Shown: positions 36,520 through 48,466, numbered from the stretch's first letter. The stretch is 64,000 nucleotides of DNA from Lamellibrachia columna (GCA_963662155.1 OY759267.1:34390976-34454975), one strand, 5' to 3'. Translations and numbers: made by a program. Notes: a model not told the origin generated them from the sequence alone.

Positions 36520-37160
36520 GTCCAACATAATGAAGATATTGCCATATGGTTTCTCCTGGAAGTGTTTAAAGACAATCAATGCAGACTGTTCTGGCGACAC
36601 AGCAAATGATCAAGTGTTGACTGAATTAATACCATTCAGTGAACCATGTGTAGGTGTTAAATCTGTTATTGACCAGACTTGAGCGGATCTACACACTGGG
36701 TAGTGGGTCCAGGAAGTGTATGGAAGGAGACCATTTTCTTGCTGAAGCTATCTGCCGCATTTGATACCATTGGTCACAGGACAACTTATTAAAAGTGTGT
36801 CAATGTGGTGTGGCATATCTGGAACAGAGCTGGTTCTCATAATATGTAACTGATAGATGCAAAAGAATGAAGATAGCGAATTGTTTCTCAGCTACGCTCC
36901 CTACTTCACGTAATGTTCCTCAGGGTGTTTCACTCTCTACGCTACTCTATTTGGCTCAGTTATCCAACGTCACAACTTGGATCACCAAGTGTATGCTAAT
37001 AAATCACAGACCTATGCTATTTTGGCTACATGAGATACAAATCACTTCCAAAACTAGCTCAGGGATTGTCTCCACAAAATCTTCCATTGGATGACAGAGA
37101 CCACATTAAAGTTAAATGCAAGTAAATCCGAGTTAGTTATTATTGGTGGGGTAAATTTTG
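36520..37160 (+). pseudogene. decayed LINE reverse transcriptase, CR1/Jockey-like (copy C)
   Basis: Third copy of the same dead relic, with palm motif A-like LSAAFDTIGH, a Pro-Gln-Gly box and a lost YADD. Confidence 0.82.
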
Positions 37161-38045
37161 CATGTCTATTTGAATAGATTATGTGCGCACAATATGTTGC
37201 AAGACGTTTCCTTATGTGTCAGACTTTAGATTGCATGTAGAGAAGCACAGTAAAATCAAAACGTGTGGAAAGCATTAGCTTAACAGTGTCGCCTGGCTGT
37301 TCTTCGATGAGAACAAATTTGCATGTTTGCTGAAGTGCCATAAAACACTAATATTATATAGCCTTTGTGTTTAGGGAGTGACGTAGAGTGATATAATGAA
37401 AGCATTGATTTACTAAAATGCAAGGAAGGACATCAACGTAATAATTTACATGTAATTGATTACGGATTGACAGACGTTTGCTACGATGACAATAAAACTG
37501 ATGCCGATTGACCAACTAATGCGAATCGAGAATAATAACCTGAATCTGAATATGTAATGATCGATGTACTTTTGTTTAAAAAATAAGAGTCCAATGACGT
37601 GAGTGACACTTAGCATTATCTGCTATTTGGTTGCACCTCCTATCGGTCGCTGGAGAGACCAATCCACAGTCACCGGGTCTCTTATGGTTACATATCGAGC
37701 AGCTCTCAGGGGAGAGATTTGTCGGCCCCCAGACCTTCCTGTAGTTCTCCAGCCAAACTACTGACAATCCCTATATGTTGAGCTTGTAACCTCCTATGAC
37801 AACACGACAACCCGTTTATATAGTAGGTAAACCTATTTAGCCGAATTTGTGGTGTGAACTCTTGAAACATGTTAACTTTACATTTAACTGATATAACAAC
37901 TACTAATTAAACAATTTAGTTAATTAGAATGTTTCTTATATGGCATAGTTCACGTTGTAATGCTGCAAAGTGTATAACATGCATAAATAATATTACTAGT
38001 CTATGTTATTGATATTGAATTATGCAGATCTAGTGGTGAAAGTAT

Positions 38046-38080
38046 GCGCATGCGCCGGAAGTTATCATTCTAAGATGGCG
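38046..38080 (+). promoter_or_regulatory. NRF1 + ETS + YY1 promoter-like cluster (copy C)
   Basis: The three motifs are at 38,046-38,055, 38,055-38,062 and 38,072-38,080, unchanged. Confidence 0.52.
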
Positions 38081-39766
38081 TCTACTAGAACGTTGGCCGT
38101 GTAATTGATATCAACAACCCTACAAAACCCTGTCTTAGGAATACAACACACTCCAAATGGAAAAGGTTTATTATATTGGCAATAGTATCATCGAACAGTT
38201 GTGATAACTGGTATGTCTGTTTATTATCTATGCATCTAGCAATTCCCACCGCCGTTACTTTGTTAACTGTTACGTTAGCCAACAATAAGCCAAAACGCAT
38301 AGAAAGTGTCTCGTCTCCTTGCCAGCAACAGTCTAGCCAAATTTTCGTGAGACTAATACACAGTCATGAGTTGCATCAGAAGCAGAAAAACATAGTTGTC
38401 ACTAATAAGTAATCTGTCCCAATACATTAATCAAAACTCCATATGAAATGATCAATCGTTTGTAGAATGAATAAAATATGTATCAGAATTAAAACCATAT
38501 CAAATATGTGTACTCCGTAGTACAGATATTATTTATCTACAAAGCCAAATAATGTTTATACACAAATCTTCCGCATTCTGGTAGGTCACAAAGTCCCTGT
38601 TTATAATGCTCCTTTTGTTAGTAGCTGTCTCGAATCATCTCTTTCTTCACCAATTTCGTCCGACTGGCTGTCAACGCAATGCATTTCAATGCATGCACAA
38701 TGCATTGTCCATGCGCTCGGACGGCGTTGTCCTGTTTGCATAACATAATCTATTGCAGCACCACGCCTTGACACCTGTCAACGCCCTGAATGATTTTGTA
38801 ATCCTCACTTAGAAGCGCAATTTCTATGTAGCAATTATTCTGGTATCCTAATTGTATCGACATATGCGTGTTGTTCTATTGAGGATACGTAATCGTTCTG
38901 TTTACAGCAATTTTCTCAACATGGTTACACCAAAAAATAATAGTACGCATCAGTTAGTGTACGTTCAGTGTTCGAAGTGTTTTACACTTCACCCCTAGCA
39001 CACCTGTTCATTCCAACTCCATCTCGACTTCTCTGGGAAGCACTCAGTCATGCTGCAGTTACTGCTCGAAGACCATTCGTACGTATAATCACCACTGCAT
39101 ATAGCCAGATACTCATTCATACAAACGAATGAGCTGTGGCAACGTTCGGTGAAACAAATTGCCAAAGCTTCGAAACGGCAGCAAGACGGTTCAAGCTAGG
39201 GTTTTCACGACTGGGAGCCTGACGTTCTATCTGGAACGTTGTCACGCCCCATTCGATGGGAGAGAAGGAGAAGGGTCAGAGAAGAAGCGAGGAAGGGAGA
39301 GGAGGCAGCGCGGTAGGGAGATATGCCGTTTGTTTATTAATGCAGACATGTACAAGTGTTTAGTAATATTTAATATGGCCATGGTTCGCACCACGCTGTA
39401 GCTTACTCATGCGCGCATCTTACTGCTAACACTAGTACGAAAAGTAAAATAATAAACCGCGCAAAAACAAATGTTGCAACATAGGCCTCTATAGCTCAAT
39501 GCGCATACCAGCTCATATCACGGCATGTGGCTTTTATTAAACGTCGGCAGGGAAGCGTGTCTGCGTATCAGTGTTTGTTACACACGTGTATCCTGGTACA
39601 AAGTCAACACTTGTGTCGCACGCGGTGTCTTTGATGGGGAGCGTTGAATGCTATATCAAAGATGATTGATTGTTTGCTATAATGTATACATCATCTAACG
39701 TGTGTCCTGGAACGAAACTAGCATTGGTATCGCATCAAAGAGACGTCGGAGTCGTGCATCAGTGCT

Positions 39767-40048
39767 TCACTTGACCTGGATGGAGGCAGAGTCTTGTAAG
39801 AGCAGTTGCTGTAGACGTGGGCGAATGGATGAAGATTGGGTGACGTCGAGCAAGACAAATATGTATTTGGGCAGCGGTTTGATGCTGCCGAGCGCCGTCG
39901 TCATGAGTTCGCTGTCGTCGATGAACTGTCGCATCAAACATACGACCACATTGTCGCCGTTGTCGAAGCCTCCTATTTTCGAGGCACCGACGTCGTCGCG
40001 ATCACCGACGTAGAGACGCAATCCCCACTCGTCTTCGACGTGTTTCAA
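39767..40048 (-). CDS. TIR-domain-like exon or relic (copy C)
   Basis: Same TIR-like frame as copies A and B. Box 2 keeps the RD pair (GDRDDVGAS). The upstream part that should hold box 1 has the same in-frame stop as the other copies, so on its own it is not a full TIR domain. Confidence 0.48.
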   Translation of the reverse strand: MKHVEDEWGLRLYVGDRDDVGASKIGGFDNGDNVVVCLMRQFIDDSELMTTALGSIKPLPKYIFVLLDVTQSSSIRPRLQQLLLQDSASIQVK

Positions 40049-40140
40049 CAGTTGACTGCAAACTTAGCGCGAGATTATCGCGAAGCCGCCCTGGTAATAG
40101 ACAAAGTTAGGGGCGTGTTGGATTTACAGTGAGCTCACAG

Positions 40141-41970
40141 TTGTTCTAATAAATCAGTATTTGCGCTGAGTAGTAATGGCTTATGTTTTGGTAACCAGAT
40201 TGATTTGTTTAATGTTTTTATTTATACTTTCACTGAACATCCTTCTTGTCAAAGGATATTTGATTTTTTATGAGCATGCTGTAGTCAAGAAAAGTACGTC
40301 GTTTATATGAGTACAACCATATGGTAAAATGCATATTGCTCAAACAAAGATACATATGAGAGATTGATTTTGTAAATATTTAGCAAATATTCTATTGAAA
40401 TAATGTTTTTTCTCATAAGCAATTTATACACTGCTTATGAAAATGTTGACCATATTATTGGATTTATTAAACATAACTTTTTTTTACCAAACTAACGGTG
40501 CTTTTCCTCTTTTTTCACTGATGTTCATGGGTTAGGTTCAGGTAAAATATTGTCGTTTCACTCTTTCTGTTTTTTCTTTACATAGTTTTCTATCGGCTGC
40601 CCCCTCTCCATCTTTCATCTTCCTCCTCTCCATCTTTCATCTTCCTCCGATCTTCTCATATCCCACCTCACGCAGTCCTTCGATCTTAGCTGTTCGTTCC
40701 CCTTTTCTTGCATCCTTGATGTTTTTTTACCTTTCTCTTCCACTCTCTTTACTAGTATGTCTGCATCCATCCTTACCATGTGGCCTGCCCATTTCAACTT
40801 GCTTCTCACCAATCTTCCTGTTGAACTGTTTTGTTGCATCACATATTTCCTCAGGTCGTTCATCCTTCTTTCGTCAACCCTCTTTGTTCGTGTTATTCGA
40901 CAAAACCAGAACCAACTTTCAGCTGCTGTTGTTCTGTCGACGCCACTGTCTCCAGATACAGATTAAGGCATGCTTGTGTAACACAAGCTCTCAGGACTTT
41001 CCTTTTCAGCTTTTTCAAAATGTTTCTGTCCAACATGACTCCCCCTACCTTTCCCCAAGCATTCGCTCCCTGTTGTATCCGGCATCGCATTTCTACCTCT
41101 GAATTCTCATCCTCATTAACCATTCCTCCAACTTACACAAAGCCATCCACTTGGTTGAACTCCTTATCATCCAAACTAATGTTCAAGTCCTCTCTCTGAT
41201 GTCAAACCCACATCTCTTCTGTCTTCTCCCGGCTAATTATCGCTCCTTCCTTCTTGAACACCCCCTTCCATTCCTCCAACACTTCCTGTATTTCTTGTTT
41301 TTGTCTGCTATCATGGCCACATCGTTTGCATACATCCCCTTCCTGAGAACATCCTTCTTGCTGAACTTCCTGCTGATTAGTGCCACCACCATGATAAAGA
41401 GTAAAGGGTTATTTCCTTGCCTCTAACCGATGTTAACTTTAAACTCTTCCGACAACCCATATCCAACCACAACTCTTCTTTTTGTTCTCAGGAACATGAC
41501 AGTTCTGGGTGTTGCACGCCATGACACAGAACTGACTAAATACAACCAACTCATTACAAAGTCAGACTCCCAGATAAGTACAACAGGTGTTGGAATGAAC
41601 AAGTCAGCCAAGGAGTGAACTGTTAAGCACGTTGAACAATCCCAAGGAGTGGATACAGTGCTGTGTAAACATAAACATGCCTTTACTTTAGGTCTTTTTA
41701 CAGGTGCTGCGGCAGCCAGGAACAATTTTGGTGGACCGAGAGTGAACAATATCAAGGGTTACTTCAATCGGATCGCGCTTGCCTATCCCCACTTTGTGTG
41801 TTTGTACAGGTTGGTGTCATGAGTAGACATAACCGCCTTGGAAGCAGGCCATTCATGGTGCTCTTGCAAATTCATTGGATTATGAGTGAAACAGACATTG
41901 CAAAAACTGTAACAATGAATTGTGTGGGAGGGGAGAATGTCACATTAGATTGAGAAACTACCTTTTACAC
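40141..41970. repeat. 1.83-kb repeat unit C1
   Basis: Full unit (1,830 bp), near-identical to B1 until about 41,952. It is the first of four consecutive units. Confidence 0.93.
40582..41429 (-). pseudogene. LINE reverse-transcriptase relic in unit C1
   Basis: Same segments as in B1, in the same broken frames. Confidence 0.83.
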
Positions 41971-43799
41971 TTGTTCTAATAAATCAGTATTTGCGCTGAG
42001 TAGTAATGGCTTATGTTTTGGTAACCAGATTGATTTGTTTAATGTTTTTATTTATACTTTCACTGTACATCCTTCTTGTCAAAGGATATTTGATTTTTAT
42101 GAGCATGCTGTAGTCAAGAAAAGTACGTCGTTTATATGAGTACAACCATATGGTAAAATGCATATTGCTCAAACAGAGATACATATGAGAGATTGATTTT
42201 GTAAATATTTAGCAAATATTATATTTAAATATTGTTTTTTCTCATAAGCAATTTATACACTGCTTATGAAAATGTTGACCATATTATTGGATTTACTAAA
42301 CATAACTTTTTTTTACCAAACTAACGGTGCTTTTCCTCTTTTTTCACTGATGTTCATGGGTTAGGTTCAGGTAAAATATTGTCGTTTCACTCTTTCTGTT
42401 TTTTCTTTCCATACTTTTGTATCGGCTGCCCCCTCTCCATCTTTCATCTTCCTCCTCTCCATCTTTCATCTTCCCCCGATCTTCTCATATCCCACCTCAC
42501 GCAGTCCTTCGATCTTAGCTGTTCGTTCCCCTTTTCTTGCATCCTTGATGTTTTTTTACCTTTCTCTTCCACTCTCTTTACTAGTATGTCTGCATCCATC
42601 CTTACCATGTGGCCTGCCCATTTCAACTTGCTTCTCACCAATCTTCCTGTTGAACTGTTTTGTTGCATCACATATTTCCTCAGGTCGTTCATCCTTCTTT
42701 CGTCAACCCTCTTTGTTCGTGTTATTCGACAAAACCAGAACCAACTTTCAGCTGCTGTTGTTCTGTCGACGCCACTGTCTCCAGATACAGATTAAGGCAT
42801 GCTTGTGTAACACAAGCTCTCAGGACTTTCCTTTTCAGCTTTTTCAAAATGTTTCTGTCCAACATGACTCCCCCTACCTTTCCCCAAGCATTCGCTCCCT
42901 GTTGTATCCGGCATCGCATTTCTACCTCTGAATTCTCATCCTCATTAACCATTCCTCCAACTTACACAAAGCCATCCACTTGGTTGAACTCCTTATCATC
43001 CAAACTAATGTTCAAGTCCTCTCTCTGATGTCAAACCCACATCTCTTCTGTCTTCTCCCGGCTAATTATCGCTCCTTCCTTCTTGAACACCCCCTTCCAT
43101 TCCTCCAACACTTCCTGTATTTCTTGTTTTTGTCTGCTATCATGGCCACATCGTTTGCATACATCCCCTTCCTGAGAACATCCTTCTTGCTGAACTTCCT
43201 GCTGATTAGTGCCACCACCATGATAAAGAGTAAAGGGTTATTTCCTTGCCTCTAACCGATGTTAACTTTAAACTCTTCCGACAACCCATATCCAACCACA
43301 ACTCTTCTTTTTGTTCTCAGGAACATGACAGTTCTGGGTGTTGCACGCCATGACACAGAACTGACTAAATACAACCAACTCATTACAAAGTCAGACTCCC
43401 AGATAAGTACAACAGGTGTTGGAATGAACAAGTCAGCCAAGGAGTGAACTGTTAAGCACGTTGAACAATCCCAAGGAGTGGATACAGTGCTGTGTAAACA
43501 TAAACATGCCTTTACTTTAGGTCTTTTTACAGGTGCTGCGGCAGCCAGGAACAATTTTGGTGGACCGAGAGTGAACAATATCAAGGGTTACTTCAATCGG
43601 ATCGCGCTTGCCTATGCCCACTTTGTGTGTTTGTACAGGTTGGTGTCATGAGTAGACATAACCGCCTTGGAAGCAGGCCATTCATGGTGCTCTTGCAAAT
43701 TCATTGGATTATGAGTGAAACAGACATTGCAAAAACTGTAACAATGAATTGTGTGGGAGGGGAGAATGTCACATTAGATTGAGAAACTAACTTTTACAG
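41971..43799. repeat. 1.83-kb repeat unit C2
   Basis: 1,829 bp. Most of its body is nearly identical to C1 at +1,829, indicating a very recent unit duplication. Confidence 0.93.
42411..43258 (-). pseudogene. LINE reverse-transcriptase relic in unit C2
   Basis: It is a copy of the C1 relic with only a few substitutions. Confidence 0.83.
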
Positions 43800-45608
43800 T
43801 TGTTCTAATAAATCAGTATTTGCGCTGAGTAGTAATGGCTTATGTTTTGGTAACCAAATTTATTTGTTTAATGTTTTTATTTATACTTTCACTGAACATC
43901 CTTCTTGTCAAAGGATATTTGATTTATATGAGCATGCTGTAGTCAAGAAAAGTACGTCGTTTATATGAGTACAACCATATGGTAAAATGCATATTGCTCA
44001 AACAGAGATACATATGAGAGATTGATTTTGTAAATATTTAGCAAATATTCTATTGAAATAATTTTTTTTCTTATAAGCAATTTATACACTGCTTATGAAA
44101 ATGTTTACCATATTATTGGATTTATTAAACATAACTTTTTTTTACCAAACCAACGGTGCTTTTCCTCTTTTTTCACTGATGTTCATGGGTTAGGTTCAGG
44201 TAAAATATTGTCGAGTCACTCTTTATGTTTTATCTTTCTATACTTTTCTATCGGCTGCCCCCTCTCCATCTTTCATCTTCCCCCGATCTTCTCATATCCC
44301 ACCTCACGCAGTCCTTCGATCTTAGCTGTTCGTTCCCCTTTTCTTGCATCCTTTATGTTTTTTCAACTTTCTCTTCCACTCTCTTTACTAGTATGTCTGC
44401 ATCCATCCTTACCATGTGGCCTGGCCATTTCATCTTGCTTCTCACCAATCTTCCTGTTGAACTGTTTTGTTGCATCACATATTTCCTCAGGTCGTTCATT
44501 CTTCTTTCGTCAACCCTCTTTGTTCGTGTTATTCGACAAAACCAGAACCAACTTTCAGCTGCTGTTGTTGTTCTGTCAACGCCACTGTCTCCAGATACAG
44601 ATTAAGGCATGCGTGTGTAACACAAGCTCTCAGGACTTTCCTTTTCAGCTTTTTCAAAATGTTTCTGTCCAACATGACTCCCTCTACCTTTCCCCAAGCA
44701 TTCGCTCCCTGTTGTATCCGGCATCGCATTTCTACCTCTGAATGCTCATCCTCATTAACCATTCCTCCAAGTTACACAAAGCCATTCACTTGGTTGAACT
44801 CCTTATCATCCAAGCTAATGTTCAAGTCCTCTCTCTGATGTCAAACCCACATCTCTTCTGTCTTCTCCCGGCTCATTATCGGTCCTTCCTTCTTGAACAC
44901 CCCCTTCCATTCCTCCAACACTTCCTGTATTTCTTGTTTTTGTCTGCTATCAAGGCCACATCGTTTGCATACATCCCCTTCCTGAGAACATCCTTCATGC
45001 TGATCTTCCTGCTGATTAGTGCCACCACCATGATAAAGAGTAAAGGTACATTTCCTTGCCTCTAACCGATGTTAACTTTAAACTCTTCCGACAACCCATA
45101 TCCAACCACAGCTCTTCTTTTTGTTCTCAGGAACATGACAGTTCTGGGTGTTGCACTCCATGACACAGAACTGACTAAATACAACCAACTCATTACAAAG
45201 TCAGACTCCCAGATAAGTACAAAAGGTGTTGGAATGAACAGGTCAGCCAGGGAGTGAACTGTTAAGCACGTTGAACAATCCCTAGGAGTGGATACAGTGC
45301 TGTGTAAACATAAACATGCCTTTACTTTAGGTCTTTTTACAGGTGCTGCGGCAGCCAGGAACAATTTTGGTGGACCGAGAGTGAACAATATCAAGGGTTA
45401 CTTCAATCGGATCGCGCTTGCCTATCCCCACTTTGTGTGTTTGTACAGGTTGGTGTCATAAGTAGACATAACCGCCTTAGAAGCAGGCCATTCATGGTGC
45501 TCTTGCAAATTCATTGGATTATGAGTGAAACAGACATTGCAAAAACTGTAACAATGAATTGTGGGGAGGGGAGAATGTCACATTAGATTGAGAAAGTAAC
45601 TTTTACAC
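43800..45608. repeat. 1.83-kb repeat unit C3
   Basis: About 1,809 bp. It is more diverged from C1/C2. It lacks one CTCTCCATCTTTCATCTTC duplication present in the neighbours, which accounts for most of its shorter length. Confidence 0.93.
44230..45068 (-). pseudogene. LINE reverse-transcriptase relic in unit C3
   Basis: Same order of RT remnants. A 177-codon frame on the opposite strand (44,208-44,741) is a shadow of this relic. Confidence 0.82.
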
Positions 45609-46646
45609 TTGTTCTAATAAATCAGTATTTGCGCTGAGTAGTAATGGCTTATGTTTTGGTAACCAGATTGATTTGTTTAATGTTTTTATTTATACTTTCA
45701 CTGTACATCCTTCTTGTCAAAGGATATTTGATTTTTATGAGCATGCTGTAGTCAAGAAAAGTACGTCGTTTATATGAGTACAACCATATGGTAAAATGCA
45801 TATTGCTCATACAGAGATACATATGAGAGATTGATTTTGTAAATATTTAGCAAATATTATATTTAAATAATGTTTTTTCTCATCAGCAATTTATACACTG
45901 CTTATAAAAATGTTGACCATATTATTGGATTTATTAAACATAACTTTTTTTACCAACACTAACGGTGCTTTTCCTCTTTTTTCACTGATGTTCATGGGTT
46001 AGGTTCAGGTAAAATATTGTCGAGTCACTCTTTCTGTTTTTTCTTTCCATACTTTTCTAGCGGCTGCCCCCTCTCCATCTTTCATCTTCCCCCTCTCCAT
46101 CTTTCATCTTCCCCCGATCTTCTCATATCCCACCGCACGCAGTCCTTCGATCTTAGCTGTTCGTTCCCCTTTTCTTGCATCCTTGATGTTTTTTCACCTT
46201 TCTCTTCCACTCTCTTTACTAGTATGTCTGCATCCATCCTTACCATGTGGCCTGCCCATTTCAACTTGCTTCTCACCAATCTTCCTGTTGAACTGTTTTG
46301 TTGCATCACATATTTCCTCAGGTCGTTCATCCTTCTTTCGTCAACCCTCTTTGTTCGTGTTATTCGACAAAACCAGAACCAACTTTCAGCTGCTGTTGTT
46401 CTGTCGACGCCACTGTCTCCAGATACAGATTAAGGCATGCTTGTGTAACACAAACTCTCAGGACTTTCCTTTTCAGCTTTTTCAAAATGTTTCTGTCCAA
46501 CATGACTCCCTCTACCTTTCCCCGAGCATTCGCTCCCTGTTGTATCCGGCATCGCATTTCTACCTCTGAATGCTCATCCTCATTAACCATTCCTCCAAGT
46601 TACACAAAGCCATCCACTTAGTTGAACTCCTTATCATCCAAACTAA
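45609..46646. repeat. 1.83-kb repeat unit C4, truncated at the array edge
   Basis: The unit stops inside the LINE relic at CATCCAAACTAA and is followed directly by an unrelated 49-bp minisatellite. This marks the right end of the macro-array. Confidence 0.92.
46050..46646 (-). pseudogene. LINE reverse-transcriptase relic in unit C4, truncated
   Basis: It keeps the C-terminal part (GRLVRSKLKWAGHMVRMD, KKLKRKVLRVCVTQ, VNEDEHSEVEMRC) but lacks the YADD-region end because of the truncation. Confidence 0.8.
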
Positions 46647-47330
46647 TCTCATGTCTCAGCTCGTACACGTGGCACAGCATGACAACCCAACCTAGTCTCA
46701 TGTCTCAGCTCGTACACGTGGCACAGCATGGCAACCCAACCTAGTCTCACTTCTCAGCTCGTACACGTGGCACAGCATGGCACCCCAACCTAGTCTCGTG
46801 TCTCAGATCGTACACGTGGCACAGCATGGAAACCCAACCTAGTCTCATATCTCAGATCGTTCACATGGCACAGCATGACAACCCAACCTAGTCTCATGTC
46901 TCAGCTCGTTCACGTGGCACAGCATGGCAACCCAACCTAGTCTCATGTCTCAGCTCGTACACGTGGCACAGCATGGCACCCCAACCTAGTCTCGTGTCTC
47001 AGATCGTACACGTGGCACAGCATGGAAACCCAACCTAGTCTCATGTCTCAGATCGTTCACATGGCACAGCATGACAACCCAACCTAGTCTCATGTCTCAG
47101 CTCGTTCACGTGGCACAGCATGGCAACCCAACCTAGTCTCATGTCTCAGCTCGTACACGTGGCACAGCATGGCAACCCAACCTAGTCTCATGTCTCGGCT
47201 CGTACACGTGGCACAGCATGGTAGCCGAACCTAGTCTCATGTCTCAGCTCGTACACGTGGCACAGCATGGTAGCCGAACCTAGTCTCATGTCTCAGCTCG
47301 TACACGTGGCACAGCATGGCAACCCAACCT
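46647..47330. repeat. 49-bp minisatellite, about 14 copies, with repeated E-boxes
   Basis: Each unit runs TCTCATGTCTCAGCTCGTA, CACGTGGCACAGCATGG, CAACCCAACCTAG. Most units contain the palindrome CACGTG (E-box core); two units have ACATGG instead. A block of several variant units is itself repeated (for example the ATCGTTCACATGG variants), which shows multi-unit duplication. Confidence 0.93.
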
Positions 47331-47640
47331 TGCCAGGGCACTTCGGTTTAGTGCAGGAATTGTTAATATTGCACATTCCTCTCGGACGGAAGGTGTTGGA
47401 ACTGCCAGTGATTTAACGAGTGATTATGAGTGTTATTCAAAACAACACAGTATCACTCAAACACAAAAAGATAGAACATTCATGTCTGCATGTTGGCAAA
47501 AGTGAATTAATTAAAGTTTAAAGGATGTGAGAAATGTTTGATATGTTCATCACGTGGAAATGGTATTACCGAGTTGCATTATGTGATATGCTTTGCCTAG
47601 ACGTCTCGTCTAGAATTTAGTCTAGACAAGACGTACTATT
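47331..47640. other. no recognisable feature
   Basis: AT-rich single-copy sequence between the minisatellite and GC-rich hAT-like sequence. Confidence 0.5.
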
Positions 47641-47654
47641 TTTTATTTTACATA

Positions 47655-47765
47655 TCAATATTGCGGGCGCGGGCCGCGTCATGCATAATCTCGCTATCAG
47701 TCCGCGGGCCGCATAAAATAGCTCTGCGGACCGCAGTTGGCCCGCAGGTTGCCGACCCCTGGTCT
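47655..47765. mobile_element. hAT-type transposon end (partial)
   Basis: A GC-rich stretch (GGGCGCGGGCCGCG, CAGTCCGCGGGCC) ends in CCGCAGGTTGCCGACCCCTG, which matches the style of hAT terminal repeats ending in CCCCTG. The matching opposite end (CAGGGGTCGGC) was not found, so only one end is supported. Confidence 0.45.
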
Positions 47766-48190
47766 AGGTCTTCCCTCCAAACATTGCCCACCTGAATGAC
47801 CTGCCCACTGCCAAGTGCCCACTAGGCCACTAGTACCCAACCCAGTTGGTAATTGGTATATCTCCCCAGTCCTAATCCATTCACACTTGTACTAATTCAC
47901 ACATGTCTGAACCTGTCTGTCTGAGGCTAGTGACTGCAGGCCTGCTGGAAATGCCACTGGGTGTCAGTGCCAGTGGGTGACATTTAATTGAAATATCATA
48001 TTAAATTATGTTAACTTAGTTGACCTAATTCAGTTAACAATATAAATTGGGGTTATGGCTTGCATATGAGTTAAATCAGGGTTAGATAAACAAATCTCCT
48101 ACCCTAACCATGAGCCACATTAAAGCCAAATATAACAAATGTTATCATATTTAATAGTAATGACACTAAGAAGTTTTTCTTTATTTTTCC
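47766..48190. other. no recognisable feature
   Basis: Single-copy sequence with no supported gene, ending in a pyrimidine-rich acceptor (TTTTTCCTCAG). Confidence 0.45.
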
Positions 48191-48193
48191 TCA

Positions 48194-48311
48194 GGATATT
48201 CGTAAGTTTGAAGAAGTTGGTGGTGCTGGATTTTTAGAACTCATCCAGCACACTATGGACCTTTACCATAAGAGTATTACTCCACTAAGAGCTAAGGATA
48301 TTATGCCCCAT

Positions 48312-48313
<2 letters not shown>
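48194..48313 (+). pseudogene. hAT transposase exon remnant
   Basis: After TTTTTCCTCAG the plus frame reads DIRKFEEVGGAGFLELIQ, then TMDLYHKSITPLRAKDIMPHP. This resembles the segment of hAT (Hermes/BED-finger type) transposases in which a D.RPF..V.G.GF pattern leads to a (D/V)(L/I)(L/M)P.P motif. The frame then runs into a TA microsatellite, which destroys it. It is an isolated fragment lying between GC-rich hAT-like sequences. The family call is by pattern only. Confidence 0.5.

Positions 48314-48346
<33 letters not shown>
48314..48346. repeat. (TA)n microsatellite
   Basis: Pure alternating TA of about 33 bp that interrupts the transposase-like frame. Confidence 0.95.
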
Positions 48347-48350
<4 letters not shown>

Positions 48351-48466
48351 GCAATACAGTGGTTGAATAAGAAAGCATTGTCCAGCGCCATTCAGTTGAA
48401 GTTCACTTCCATGTGCCATCATGTTAACAGGTTGGACTGTTATAGCAACATAACAATACAGAAAGC

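Larger units (their letters stand above)
35009..40140. repeat. core block copy C
   Basis: It is almost identical to copy B at +23,372. Reading both, I saw only isolated substitutions (for example GAGCTGG versus GAGCTTG in the flanking partial unit and CGAGATC versus CGCGATC in the TIR-like exon). Confidence 0.93.

Noticed and set aside
46647..47330. CRISPR-like array
   Set aside because: Repeats are contiguous 49-bp units without spacers, in an animal-type genome. It is a minisatellite.
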